Notes under the pieces: model-generated
Told to the model about the DNA's origin: nothing
Database searches by the model: none
What the model saw: the letters and a program-made list of their open reading frames with translations, nothing else
DNA from: Desulfarculaceae bacterium
GTDB lineage: Bacteria; Desulfobacterota; Desulfarculia; Desulfarculales; Desulfarculaceae
Assembly (NCBI GenBank): GCA_021737145.1
Contig: JAIPEN010000001.1
Coordinates: forward strand, 1-64,000
Direction of reading: 5' to 3'
Length of the DNA stretch: 64,000 bases
Part shown: positions 50,411-57,613 of the stretch, in pieces
How the letters are laid out: each line of letters opens with the position of its first letter
Numbering within the stretch: the stretch's first letter is position 1
Translations under genes and position numbers: made by a program

Positions 50411-50725
50411 ATGCCGGTTTATGAGTATGAATGCGCTAAATGCAATCAGGTCAGCGAAGCCCTGCAAAAGGTCTCCGACCCCCCGCTCAAAAAATGTCCC
50501 CACTGCGGCGGCAAGGTCAAAAAGATCATGAGCCTCAATTCCTTCCAGCTCAAGGGCGGCGGCTGGTACGTCACCGACTACAAGGGCAAGAACTCCTCCG
50601 TCGCGGCCCCGGGCGGCGACGGCGGCGCCGGCGCCGGCGACAGCGCGCCCGCTGACACGGCCCCCAAGACCGAGACCAAGAAAAAGGACAAGCCCAAGGC
50701 GGAGAAGGCCAGCAAGTCCTCCTGA
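50411..50725 (+). CDS. FmdB-family zinc ribbon protein
   Basis: A 104-residue protein. The first 42 residues are the FmdB/CxxC_CxxC zinc ribbon: MPVYEYECAKCNQVSEAL and KCPHCGGKVKKIMS. The middle (FQLKGGGWYVTDY) is conserved in the family, and the C-terminal 40 residues are low-complexity Lys/Ala/Glu. Members are thought to be regulators or metal-binding proteins; function here is unknown. AAGGAG lies upstream of the ATG. Confidence 0.88.
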   Translation: MPVYEYECAKCNQVSEALQKVSDPPLKKCPHCGGKVKKIMSLNSFQLKGGGWYVTDYKGKNSSVAAPGGDGGAGAGDSAPADTAPKTETKKKDKPKAEKASKSS

Positions 50726-50745
50726 GCCTGGTTGAGATCATTGCA

Positions 50746-50775
50746 AGCGCCTCCCAGACGGGGGGCGCTTTTGTT
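50746..50775 (+). terminator. Intrinsic terminator after fmdB
   Basis: AGCGCCTCCC pairs with GGGGGGCGCT (one G-U) around AGAC, followed by TTTT and a broken T run. Confidence 0.65.
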
Positions 50776-50785
50776 GTGCCCTGGA

Positions 50786-50815
50786 TTGACACACGCGGCT
50801 TTTCACGCCTATGTT
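50786..50815 (+). promoter_or_regulatory. Promoter of the sir2-SAM hydrolase pair, nearly leaderless
   Basis: TTGACA (50786-50791) and TATGTT (50810-50815) are 18 bp apart. The ATG at 50825 is only nine bases past the -10 box, so the transcript would begin within a few bases of the start codon. No SD precedes that ATG. Confidence 0.6.
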
Positions 50816-50824
50816 GGGCCCACC

Positions 50825-51565
50825 ATGGCCGATGACAGCCAAATACCCATGCACCAGGCGGCCAGCCGCCTGGGACAGGCCAAAAGGGTGGCGGTGCTCA
50901 CCGGCGCTGGCATCTCGGCCGAGTCCGGGGTGCCCACTTTTCGCGGCCCGGGCGGGCTGTGGGAAAACCACCGCCCCGAGGAGCTGGCCACGCCCCAGGC
51001 ATTTGCCCGCGACCCGGAGCTGGTGTGGCGCTGGTACCACTGGCGTAGGGGGCTGATCGCCCAGTGCCGGCCAAATCCGGCCCATGAGGCCCTGGTGGCC
51101 CTGGAGCGCCGGGGAATCGACTTCACCCTGATCACCCAGAACGTGGACGGCCTGCACCGCCTGGCCGGCAGTGAGCGCCTCCTGGAGGTGCACGGCAACC
51201 TCTGGTGGGTTCGTTGCTCCTCCTGCGGGGCGCTCTATGAAGACCGCGCCTCCCAAGGCCCCGAGCCGCCCGCTTGCCAAGAGTGCGGGGCCATGCTTCG
51301 GCCCCATGTGGTGTGGTTCGGCGAATCGTTGGACCCGGACATCCTGGAAAGCGCCTGGCGGGCTGCGACCGGGTGCGAGGTCATGCTGGTCGTCGGCACC
51401 AGCGCGGTGGTGCAGCCCGCCGCCGGCCTGGCCTCGGTGGCCAAGCAGGCCGGGGGCTTTGTGATCGAGATCAACCTGGAGCCCACTCCCAACAGCAACG
51501 AGGTGGACGTTTCGCTCATGGGCAAGGCGGGCGAAATCCTGCCCGAGCTGATGGCCCAGATATGA
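50825..51565 (+). CDS. cobB: NAD-dependent protein deacylase (SIR2/CobB class)
   Basis: A 246-residue sirtuin that removes acyl groups from lysines using NAD. The NAD loop VLTGAGISAESGVPTFRGPGGLW, TQNVDGLHRLAGS with ELHGNL-type EVHGNLWWV (catalytic His), and the zinc-binding CSSCG...CQECGAMLRPHVVWFGE are complete. VGTSAVVQPAAGLASVAKQAG and EINLEPTPNS complete the fold. WYHWRR near residue 75 resembles the Y-x2-R pair of desuccinylase-type SirT5/CobB. Start chosen at 50825; its stop overlaps the next start. Confidence 0.93.
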   Translation: MADDSQIPMHQAASRLGQAKRVAVLTGAGISAESGVPTFRGPGGLWENHRPEELATPQAFARDPELVWRWYHWRRGLIAQCRPNPAHEALVALERRGIDFTLITQNVDGLHRLAGSERLLEVHGNLWWVRCSSCGALYEDRASQGPEPPACQECGAMLRPHVVWFGESLDPDILESAWRAATGCEVMLVVGTSAVVQPAAGLASVAKQAGGFVIEINLEPTPNSNEVDVSLMGKAGEILPELMAQI

Positions 51566-52365
51566 GCGCTCCCATCATCACCCTGACCAGCGATTTCGGC
51601 CCCGGTTTGTTCGTGGGCCTGATGAAGGGGGTCATCCTGGGCATCTGCCCCCAGGCCCGCCTGGTGGACCTGGAGCACGGCATCGCGGCGCAGGACGTAA
51701 TGGCCGGGGCCCTGGTGCTGGAGCAGGCCCTGGGCGTGTTCCCCGAGGGCACGGTGCATCTGGCCGTGGTGGACCCCGGCGTGGGCGGGGCGCGGCGGGC
51801 CATGGTGGTGCGGGGCGCGGGCTGCCTGTGGGTGGGCCCGGACAACGGCCTGTTTTCCGCCGTGCTGGCCACGGACCCCGGGGCCAGCTGCTATGAGCTC
51901 GGGGACCAGGGCATCTTCCGCCAGCCGATATCCAACACCTTTCACGGCCGGGACATCTTCGCGCCCGCGGCGGCCCATCTGGCCCGAGGCAGGGAAGCGA
52001 GCAGCATGGGAAGACAAATCAGCGACCCGGTCCGCCTGGACCGGCCCCAGCCCAGCCAGGAGGGCCACGCCCTGGTGGGCGAGGTGCTCATGGCCGACCG
52101 CTTCGGAAACCTGATTACCAACCTGGAGCGCGGCCAGGTGGAGCGGTTTTTGGACGGCCGGCCGGTGGCGGTGCGGGCGGCGGCCACGGCGGTGTTCGCC
52201 ATATCGCCTTCTTACGACGCGGTCCCGCCCGGAGAAACCGTGGCCCTATTCAACTCTACCGGCCGTCTGGAGCTGGCCGTGAACCAGGGCAGCCTGCTTG
52301 AGCGCCTGGGCCTGGACCCCGGCAACGAGCGCGGCCTGGGGGTGCGGGTGGAGCGGGTGGAGTAA
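51562..52365 (+). CDS. S-adenosylmethionine hydrolase (DUF62/SAM hydroxide adenosyltransferase)
   Basis: A 267-residue enzyme of the fluorinase/chlorinase fold that splits SAM into adenosine and methionine with water. TLTSDFGPGLFVG at the N-terminus, VVDPGVGG, VGPDNGLFS and TFHGRDIFAPAAAHLA are signature segments, and MADRFGNLITNL is in the C-terminal domain. The DF-DPGVG-PDNG-RD-H set points to hydrolysis rather than halogenation. It starts inside the sirtuin stop (ATGA), so the two are translationally coupled. Confidence 0.93.
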   Translation: MSAPIITLTSDFGPGLFVGLMKGVILGICPQARLVDLEHGIAAQDVMAGALVLEQALGVFPEGTVHLAVVDPGVGGARRAMVVRGAGCLWVGPDNGLFSAVLATDPGASCYELGDQGIFRQPISNTFHGRDIFAPAAAHLARGREASSMGRQISDPVRLDRPQPSQEGHALVGEVLMADRFGNLITNLERGQVERFLDGRPVAVRAAATAVFAISPSYDAVPPGETVALFNSTGRLELAVNQGSLLERLGLDPGNERGLGVRVERVE

Positions 52366-52378
52366 AGCGCTCCTTTCG

Positions 52379-52407
52379 TTGACACCCCCGGCTGGCCAGC
52401 CTATACT
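52379..52407 (+). promoter_or_regulatory. Promoter of the 75-aa protein gene, leaderless
   Basis: TTGACA (52379-52384) and TATACT (52402-52407) are 17 bp apart, and the ATG is six bases past the -10 box. Transcription should therefore start at or just before the ATG. Confidence 0.75.
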
Positions 52408-52413
52408 CGCCCC

Positions 52414-52641
52414 ATGCTTAAGACCTCCGATCTGGCCTGGTTCAAGGAACACCTGGAATCAGGCGGCTGGGCCGACGCCTTCAGCAACGCCGGCGAGGAG
52501 TTGCGCCTGGAGATGATCGAAAAGGTGGAGCTGCTGCTGGACACCGCCGACGCGGCGGACAAGGTGGTGGGCGAGGTTCTCTTTTCCAAGGAGGGCATGG
52601 CCGCCCCGGCCGAGTCCTCCTCCAACCTGGAGCAGGACTAG
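52414..52641 (+). CDS. Small acidic protein of unknown function (75 aa)
   Basis: A 75-residue acidic, mostly helical protein (DLAWFKEHLESGGWADAFSN; LRLEMIEKVELLLDTADAAD) with no signal peptide. No family recognised. It lies immediately downstream of a consensus promoter and is probably translated from a leaderless mRNA. It forms a unit with the next gene, which starts three bases after its stop. Confidence 0.65.
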   Translation: MLKTSDLAWFKEHLESGGWADAFSNAGEELRLEMIEKVELLLDTADAADKVVGEVLFSKEGMAAPAESSSNLEQD

Positions 52642-52644
52642 GCC

Positions 52645-53283
52645 ATGCGGCGCTGGTGGGCCTTGGTGCTCTTGGTGGCCCTGGCCTCGGCGGCTTTTTG
52701 GCTCACCCAAAGCTTCTTGAGCGGTCCCCGCTACGCCCTGTACCAGATCGGCAAGGCCATCCACGACCGCGAACCCCGCCTGTTCCTGGCCTACGTGGAC
52801 GTGGACAGCGTCCTGCGGGGCCAAAAAGACTTATTCGTGGACATGATCGCCCCCCAGGGCCAGGACGAGCAGCGCCGCAGCATCGTGCGCGGCCTGGCCA
52901 CCGCCTTCATGGGCGCGGCCGTGGATCAGGCCCGCTATGAGGTGGCCAAGGCCATCAAGGACCCGGAGCGCCAGAACCTGCCCAGCTCGTGGACCCTGGT
53001 GTTCGCGGCCAACGTGACCACCAACCGCAACTATGCCCTGGTGGTGCTCTCCGAGCCGGAGAAAGGCCGCCGTCTGCGCCTGGGCATGCAGCAAAAGGGC
53101 GACGGCCCCTGGCGGGTGGTGTCCATTGACTCGCGGGACTTGAAGGCCCTGGCCAAGGAGTTTTTGCACGACCGCTTCGGCATCAAGCTCCAGGAGCAGA
53201 GCGGACAGCAGGAGACACCGGCCACGCCCCAGCAGAACAACCCGCCCACCGAGCAGACCCAGACCCAGCCGGCCCAGCAATAG
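52645..53283 (+). CDS. DUF2939-like membrane-anchored or exported protein
   Basis: A 212-residue protein with an N-terminal hydrophobic segment (WWALVLLVALASAAFWL) that may be a signal anchor. The following YALYQIGKAIHDREPRLFLAYVDVDSVL matches the DUF2939 pattern of a short helical pair. The C-terminus is a Gln/Pro/Thr-rich disordered tail (about 185-212). Function unknown; the family is exported. The ORF is coupled to the 75-aa gene. Confidence 0.65.
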   Translation: MRRWWALVLLVALASAAFWLTQSFLSGPRYALYQIGKAIHDREPRLFLAYVDVDSVLRGQKDLFVDMIAPQGQDEQRRSIVRGLATAFMGAAVDQARYEVAKAIKDPERQNLPSSWTLVFAANVTTNRNYALVVLSEPEKGRRLRLGMQQKGDGPWRVVSIDSRDLKALAKEFLHDRFGIKLQEQSGQQETPATPQQNNPPTEQTQTQPAQQ

Positions 53284-53389
53284 CTCAACCGAATTCCTCG
53301 CCTGCCCCCTTAGTTTGGACCGGCATTCTTTTGCCTACCGAAATTGCTTCTTCGCAGCCGATAGACTGCTCTACGCAGTGACAGGCCGT

Positions 53390-53420
53390 AATTGTCGTTG
53401 CGAGCAAAGCGAAACAATCT
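53390..53420. repeat. Dispersed intergenic palindromic repeat (GCGAGCGAAGC-type)
   Basis: ATTGTCGTTGCGAGCAAAGC followed by GAAACAATCTC resembles a widespread bacterial intergenic repeat whose core reads TCATTGCGAGCGAAGCGAAGCAATCTC, with a few differences. It is a single copy in this window, in the gap 53284-53493, and no gene is visible there. Confidence 0.4.
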
Positions 53421-53444
53421 CTGCCTGCAACATTAGGCTTGCCA

Positions 53445-53474
53445 AATAAAAAGGGCGGGGAACAACCCCGCCCT
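53445..53474 (-). terminator. Intrinsic terminator of the radical SAM gene
   Basis: GGGCGGGG and CCCCGCCC (about 53452-53472) pair across AACAA, and the minus strand continues TTTTTATTT. It lies about 20 bases after the gene's stop codon. Confidence 0.88.
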
Positions 53475-53493
53475 TCAACAAAAAATGATTTGC

Positions 53494-54390
53494 TTACAGC
53501 GCGCGCATCCACTCCGGCTTGAGCCCCACCCGGCCGCCCAGGGCCTCGTCGATCAGGGCCAGGGTCTTGTCCCGGTCCCGGGGCAGCACCGCCTTGACCG
53601 GCAGATAGTTGGAGGCGTGGTTGGAGTAGAACAACCCGCCGTCCAGGTCGCTATGGGCGATCATTTCCCTTAGCTCCCTGAGCATGCCCTCCACGCCGGG
53701 CACTTGGAACTCGCCGCGCTCATAGGCCTCGTGCAGGGGAGTGCCCGGGACGAGCATCAGGGTGAGCGCGCCCACGTAGTCGGGCTGCATTTTGCTCAGC
53801 AGCTCGCCGGTGGCCTTGGCGTGCTCCAGGCTCAGCGCGGTGCCGCCCACTCCCAGGAGCACGGTCACGCTCAGCTTGATGCCCGCCTTTTTGACCCGTT
53901 GCCCCTGTTCGATGAGCTTTTGGGGCTTGGCCCCTTTTACGATGTTGGCCAGCACTTCGGGATGGCCGCTCTCCACCCCGAAGTATAGGATGCCCAGGCC
54001 CAGCTCTTTTAGGCGGGCAAGCTCCTCGTCGCTCTTCATGGCCACGGCCTTGGAGTTGGCATAAGCCCCCACCCGGGTGACCCAGGGCAGCTTTTGCTTG
54101 ATCTGGCCCAGCAGCCACTCCCAGCGCTTCATGGGCATGATCAGGGCGTCGCCGTCCATGATGAACACCCGCCGCTGGCGCTGGCAGTGCTTGGCCGCGA
54201 AGGCGATGTCCCGCTCCAGAATGGCCTGGTCCTTGATGGCGAAGCGCTTGTCGCGGTAGGTGCCGCAGAAGCCGCACTTGTTGTGCGAGCAGCCTAGGGT
54301 GGCCTGGATGAGGATGGAATAGGCCTCGCTGGGCGGGCGGATGCAGTTGCCTACGTAGTCAAAGCCGGTGGGTTCGCTGGCGCAGTCCAT
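53494..54390 (-). CDS. Radical SAM protein with a CX4CX2C cluster motif
   Basis: A 298-residue radical SAM protein of the B12-independent COG1032/Elp3-like group. The cluster motif is GCSHNKCGFCGTYRDKRF near residue 34: C-x4-C-x2-C instead of the canonical C-x3-C-x2-C. LGILYFGVESGHPEVL and LLGVGGTALSLEHA are conserved beta-barrel elements, and MLVPGTPLHE follows. No auxiliary domain is present and no substrate can be assigned. Its neighbours (CGGC protein, REC-like protein) give no clear pathway. Confidence 0.82.
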   Translation of the reverse strand: MDCASEPTGFDYVGNCIRPPSEAYSILIQATLGCSHNKCGFCGTYRDKRFAIKDQAILERDIAFAAKHCQRQRRVFIMDGDALIMPMKRWEWLLGQIKQKLPWVTRVGAYANSKAVAMKSDEELARLKELGLGILYFGVESGHPEVLANIVKGAKPQKLIEQGQRVKKAGIKLSVTVLLGVGGTALSLEHAKATGELLSKMQPDYVGALTLMLVPGTPLHEAYERGEFQVPGVEGMLRELREMIAHSDLDGGLFYSNHASNYLPVKAVLPRDRDKTLALIDEALGGRVGLKPEWMRAL

Positions 54391-54451
54391 GTTTTTCTCC
54401 CGGGATGCGTTACGCCCTTATATATAAGGGTCCGGGAGCCGGGGCGCAAGC

Positions 54452-54482
54452 AAAGGCCCTCCCCGGGCCGGCCGGGGAGGGC
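54452..54482 (-). terminator. GC-rich hairpin after the CGGC-protein gene
   Basis: GCCCTCCCCGG pairs with CCGGGGAGGGC (54456-54482) and is followed on the minus strand by CTTTGC. The stem is strong but the T tract weak, so termination may be partial or Rho-assisted. Confidence 0.5.
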
Positions 54483-54500
54483 GCTAACGATGCGTTTGGG

Positions 54501-54845
54501 CTAGTGGTAGTCGTGGGTGCCCAGGATCACCGGCACGCCGGTCTTGGCGGTGATGATCTCGGCCATCTCCTCGGGGGTGGTGTAGGGACAGCCAGGCTTG
54601 GCCCCGGCCATGCACGAGCTCAGGTAGATGGCGTCGGGCTTCACGTCGGCCATCTTTATGTTCATCCCGATGTTGGGCGCGGTGTTGCGGCCCGGACAGT
54701 GACAGGTGTGAAAGCCCATGACCTGCACCGGCTCGTCGAACTTGCCCTCGCCCAGGGCCGCCGCCTTGAGGCAGCGCCACTCGCCCGGGCAACCATAGCC
54801 GCTATCCATGTAGGAGCCGCAGCCCACGATCAGCACTTGTTTCAT
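54501..54845 (-). CDS. CGGC-domain predicted metal-binding protein
   Basis: A 114-residue soluble protein of the CGGC group (COG5561-like). IVGCGSYMDSGYGCPGEWRCLKAAA, MGFHTCHCPGRN and SSCMAGAKPGCPY place seven cysteines, consistent with an iron-sulfur or metal site. Function unknown; such proteins occur widely in anaerobes. The ATG follows an AAGGAGG-type site. Confidence 0.75.
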   Translation of the reverse strand: MKQVLIVGCGSYMDSGYGCPGEWRCLKAAALGEGKFDEPVQVMGFHTCHCPGRNTAPNIGMNIKMADVKPDAIYLSSCMAGAKPGCPYTTPEEMAEIITAKTGVPVILGTHDYH

Positions 54846-55031
54846 TCCAGTCCTCCTTGAGGGACCGCCCTAGCGCGGTTCATTCCCGGTAAATCATGGG
54901 GAATTAATTAGCACCCTCTGCCTTCCGGGTCAAGCAGCCCGGCCCCCTAAAACATGCTATGCTCAGGCCAGCAGGATTACCAAGGTGATAGCGCCCGCGG
55001 CCCGTACCAAAGCATGGAGTGTCAGCCCAGG

Positions 55032-55886
55032 ATGCAACCCACTTTTTGCTTCATAGATGACGCCGAGTTTGAGCTCGACAACTTCGCGTCCCACATCGCC
55101 CCGGCCTTCAAGGGGGTGGAGTTCATTTATGCCCGCGATTTCGAGCGGGCCCAGCGCAAGCTGGAAGGCCGGCGTTGTCTCTGCTTTTTGCTGGATATCT
55201 ACGGGGCCGAACCAGGCAGCGAGCCCGGCGAGCTGCCTTCGCCCGAGGAACTGGCCGGGCCGCTGGGCCAGGGCTTCGAGGTCCAGAGCCTGTACGAGGG
55301 CCTGGAGGGCGAGGGCTGGGAGCGGGCCAACCAGTTTTTGCGCCGGGTCCATGCCCGGACCAGCGCGGCCCAGGACGCCTTTGCCCGGGCTGCCGGCCAG
55401 ATAGGGCAGGGGCCCTCCTTCGGCCTGGAGGCCCTGGCCGCGGTGCGCCAGCATTGCCCCGAGGCCACGGCCCTGGGCTACAGCCGCAAGGGCACCCTGG
55501 CCGACGCGGCGGCCATGCTCCGGGCCGGGGCCCATGGGGTGCTGCTCAAGCCCCAGGGCGACGGCGAGGAGGCCATTGCCCAGGCCAGCCAGGAGAAGGC
55601 CCCAGAGTTGGCCCGGGCGGCCATCCAACAGGTGAACCACCACCTGGACTGCCAAACAAGCGCCCTGGGCATGCGCCTGTGCCAGGAAGGGGTCGGTCTG
55701 CCCCTGGTCGATGCCTTGCATCTTTCCCTGGAGCAGATAAACGGCACAGCCTCCGACAACGGCAAAAACGGCCGCCGCGAGGCCCTGGAGCGCCTCAAGG
55801 CCCTGCGCCTGGAGGAAATGGAACTGGGCGAGAAGGACAAACAGGTGATTCTGGCCCTGTGGGACTGGCTAAGTCTCGAAACTTAA
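55032..55886 (+). CDS. REC-like protein with an insertion inside the receiver fold
   Basis: About 284 residues. TFCFIDDAEFELDNFASHI gives the acidic pair and CLCFLLDIYG the phosphoacceptor Asp of a receiver domain. Further on, ATALGYSRKGTLADAAAMLR and AHGVLLKPQGDGEEA match receiver strands 4 and 5 with the conserved Lys. Between them lie ~85 extra residues (about 65-150), unusual for receivers. The C-terminal 90 residues are helical (CQEGVGLPLVDALHLSLEQI). No kinase is adjacent. The start is uncertain: ATG 55032 opens directly on the domain; ATG 55014 is in frame. Confidence 0.6.
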   Translation: MQPTFCFIDDAEFELDNFASHIAPAFKGVEFIYARDFERAQRKLEGRRCLCFLLDIYGAEPGSEPGELPSPEELAGPLGQGFEVQSLYEGLEGEGWERANQFLRRVHARTSAAQDAFARAAGQIGQGPSFGLEALAAVRQHCPEATALGYSRKGTLADAAAMLRAGAHGVLLKPQGDGEEAIAQASQEKAPELARAAIQQVNHHLDCQTSALGMRLCQEGVGLPLVDALHLSLEQINGTASDNGKNGRREALERLKALRLEEMELGEKDKQVILALWDWLSLET

Positions 55887-55906
55887 AGCTTATTCGGGGG
55901 CTTGCC

Positions 55907-55935
55907 TTGACATGCCCCCCGTGGATTGCTAAATT
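55907..55935 (+). promoter_or_regulatory. Sigma70 promoter of hrcA-grpE
   Basis: TTGACA (55907-55912) and TAAATT (55930-55935) are 17 bp apart, about 45 bases before hrcA. I see no CIRCE element (TTAGCACTC-N9-GAGTGCTAA) near it, although hrcA is normally autoregulated through one. Confidence 0.7.
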
Positions 55936-55979
55936 CAAAATGATTGTTTCAAGTGCGGGGACAAAGGCGGTAAGTATCT

Positions 55980-57023
55980 GTGGCGGATGATCTTTCCCAG
56001 CGGGCCCGTCTGGTGTTGGCTTCGGTGGTGGCCACCTATATAGCCACGGCCGAACCCGTGGGTTCGCGCACCATCTCCAAGCAGGAAAACGTAAGCTTTT
56101 CCGCCGCCACCATCCGCAACGTGATGGCCGACTTGGAAGGCATGGGCTTTCTGACCCAGCCCCATGTCTCGGCCGGCCGCATCCCCACCCCGGATGGCAT
56201 GCGTTTTTACGTTGAATCCATCCTGGAGCTGGACGAGCTGGACGAATCGGTCAAGCAGGCCATCCGCTCCCAACTGTCCGGCCACCAGCTCAACGACCTC
56301 AACGACATCTTCAAGGCCACCAGCCGGGCCCTGAGCCAGATCAGCCGCCAGGCCTCCCTGGTGGCGGTGCCCAGCCCGGAGCAGGAGGTCTTCAGGCACA
56401 TGGAGTTCGTGCGCCTGGCCGCCGGGCTCATCCTGGTGGTGCTGGTCTCCAAGGCCGGCGGGGTGCAGAACCGCATCATCGAGGCCGAGGAGGACATCTC
56501 CCAGGAGGAGTTGGACAAATACTCCCGCTACCTCAACGACCTGCTGGCCGATCTGACCCTGAGCCAGGTGAAGCAGCGGGTGGCCCAGGAAATGGCCCAG
56601 GAGCGCAACCGTTTCGACGCGGTGCTCTCCCGCGCCCTCACCCTGGGCAAACAGGCCCTGAGCAGCCGCTCCGAGGGAGACCTGCTCGTCGACGGGCAGA
56701 GCAACCTAATGGACCAGCCCGAGTTCCGCGACGTGGTGCGCCTCAGGGGGATTTTTCAGGCCTTTGAGGAAAAATCCACCCTCCTGCGCCTGCTGGACAA
56801 GGCGCTCACCGCCCAAGGGGTGCGCCTGCTCATCGGCTCGGAGAGCGAGCAGTCGGAGCTGGAGGGCCTAAGCCTGGTCACCTCGGCCTATGGCGATCAG
56901 GACCAGCCCATGGGGGCCCTGGGCATCATCGGCCCCACCCGCATGGACTATTCCAAGGTTATTCCCATGGTGGACTTCACCGCCCGCGTGGTCAGCCGCA
57001 TCCTGGACGAGCGCGCCAAGTAG
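55980..57023 (+). CDS. hrcA: Heat-inducible transcription repressor HrcA
   Basis: A 347-residue winged-helix repressor of chaperone genes that binds CIRCE. QRARLVLASVVATYIATAEPVGSRTIS, FSAATIRNVMADLEGMGFLTQPHVSAGRIPTPDGMRFYV are diagnostic at the N-terminus, and the C-terminal ends with GALGIIGPTRMDYSKVIPMVDF. It starts with GTG and is followed by grpE. No groES or dnaK lies in the window. Confidence 0.96.
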   Translation: MADDLSQRARLVLASVVATYIATAEPVGSRTISKQENVSFSAATIRNVMADLEGMGFLTQPHVSAGRIPTPDGMRFYVESILELDELDESVKQAIRSQLSGHQLNDLNDIFKATSRALSQISRQASLVAVPSPEQEVFRHMEFVRLAAGLILVVLVSKAGGVQNRIIEAEEDISQEELDKYSRYLNDLLADLTLSQVKQRVAQEMAQERNRFDAVLSRALTLGKQALSSRSEGDLLVDGQSNLMDQPEFRDVVRLRGIFQAFEEKSTLLRLLDKALTAQGVRLLIGSESEQSELEGLSLVTSAYGDQDQPMGALGIIGPTRMDYSKVIPMVDFTARVVSRILDERAK

Positions 57024-57047
57024 GGCGTAGGGAAGGAAACAGTTAGC

Positions 57048-57578
57048 GTGATAAAGGTAGATAAATCCGCCTCCGAGCCGGACAAGCAAGCTCCGGACGC
57101 CGAGGAGCAGGCCCCCGCGGCCGAGGCCCCGGAAGATGACCTGGCCGCCCAGGTGGCCGAGCTAAACGAGCGCATGCTCCGGCAGGCGGCGGAGCTGGAC
57201 AACTACAAAAAGCGGACCGAGCGCGAGAAGGCCGATTTTTTCAAGCGGGCCAACGAGGGCCTGGTCAAGGACCTGCTGCCTGTTCTGGACAACCTGGAGC
57301 GGGCTCTGGAAAGCGCGGCCGACAGCCCGGAGGCCGGGGGCAACCTGGCCCAGGGCGTGCAGATGATCCGCGACGAGCTTTTGAAGGTGCTGGAGCGCCA
57401 CGGCCTGGAACCCATGGAAGCCATGGGCCAGCCTTTTGATCCCGAGCTGCACGAGGCCATGATGCAGCAGGAGAACCCCGAGCTGGACGAGAACACGGTC
57501 ATGGCCGAGGCCCAGAAGGGCTATCTGTTCCAGGGGCGGCTGCTAAGGCCGGCCATGGTGGTGGTCAGCAAGAAATAA
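57048..57578 (+). CDS. grpE: Nucleotide exchange factor GrpE
   Basis: A 176-residue GrpE that releases ADP from DnaK. An acidic N-terminal tail precedes the long helix (LDNYKKRTEREKADFFKRAN) and the beta domain (LEPMEAMGQPFDPELHEAMM, LFQGRLLRPAMVVVS). It starts with GTG. Unusually, dnaK does not follow; a lipoprotein gene does. Confidence 0.95.
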   Translation: MIKVDKSASEPDKQAPDAEEQAPAAEAPEDDLAAQVAELNERMLRQAAELDNYKKRTEREKADFFKRANEGLVKDLLPVLDNLERALESAADSPEAGGNLAQGVQMIRDELLKVLERHGLEPMEAMGQPFDPELHEAMMQQENPELDENTVMAEAQKGYLFQGRLLRPAMVVVSKK

Positions 57579-57613
57579 TCCCGGGCCGCCCAGGGGCGGG
57601 AGCAGGGGAACCG

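Noticed and set aside
55890..55980. CIRCE element before hrcA
   Set aside because: The TTAGCACTC and GAGTGCTAA arms are absent.
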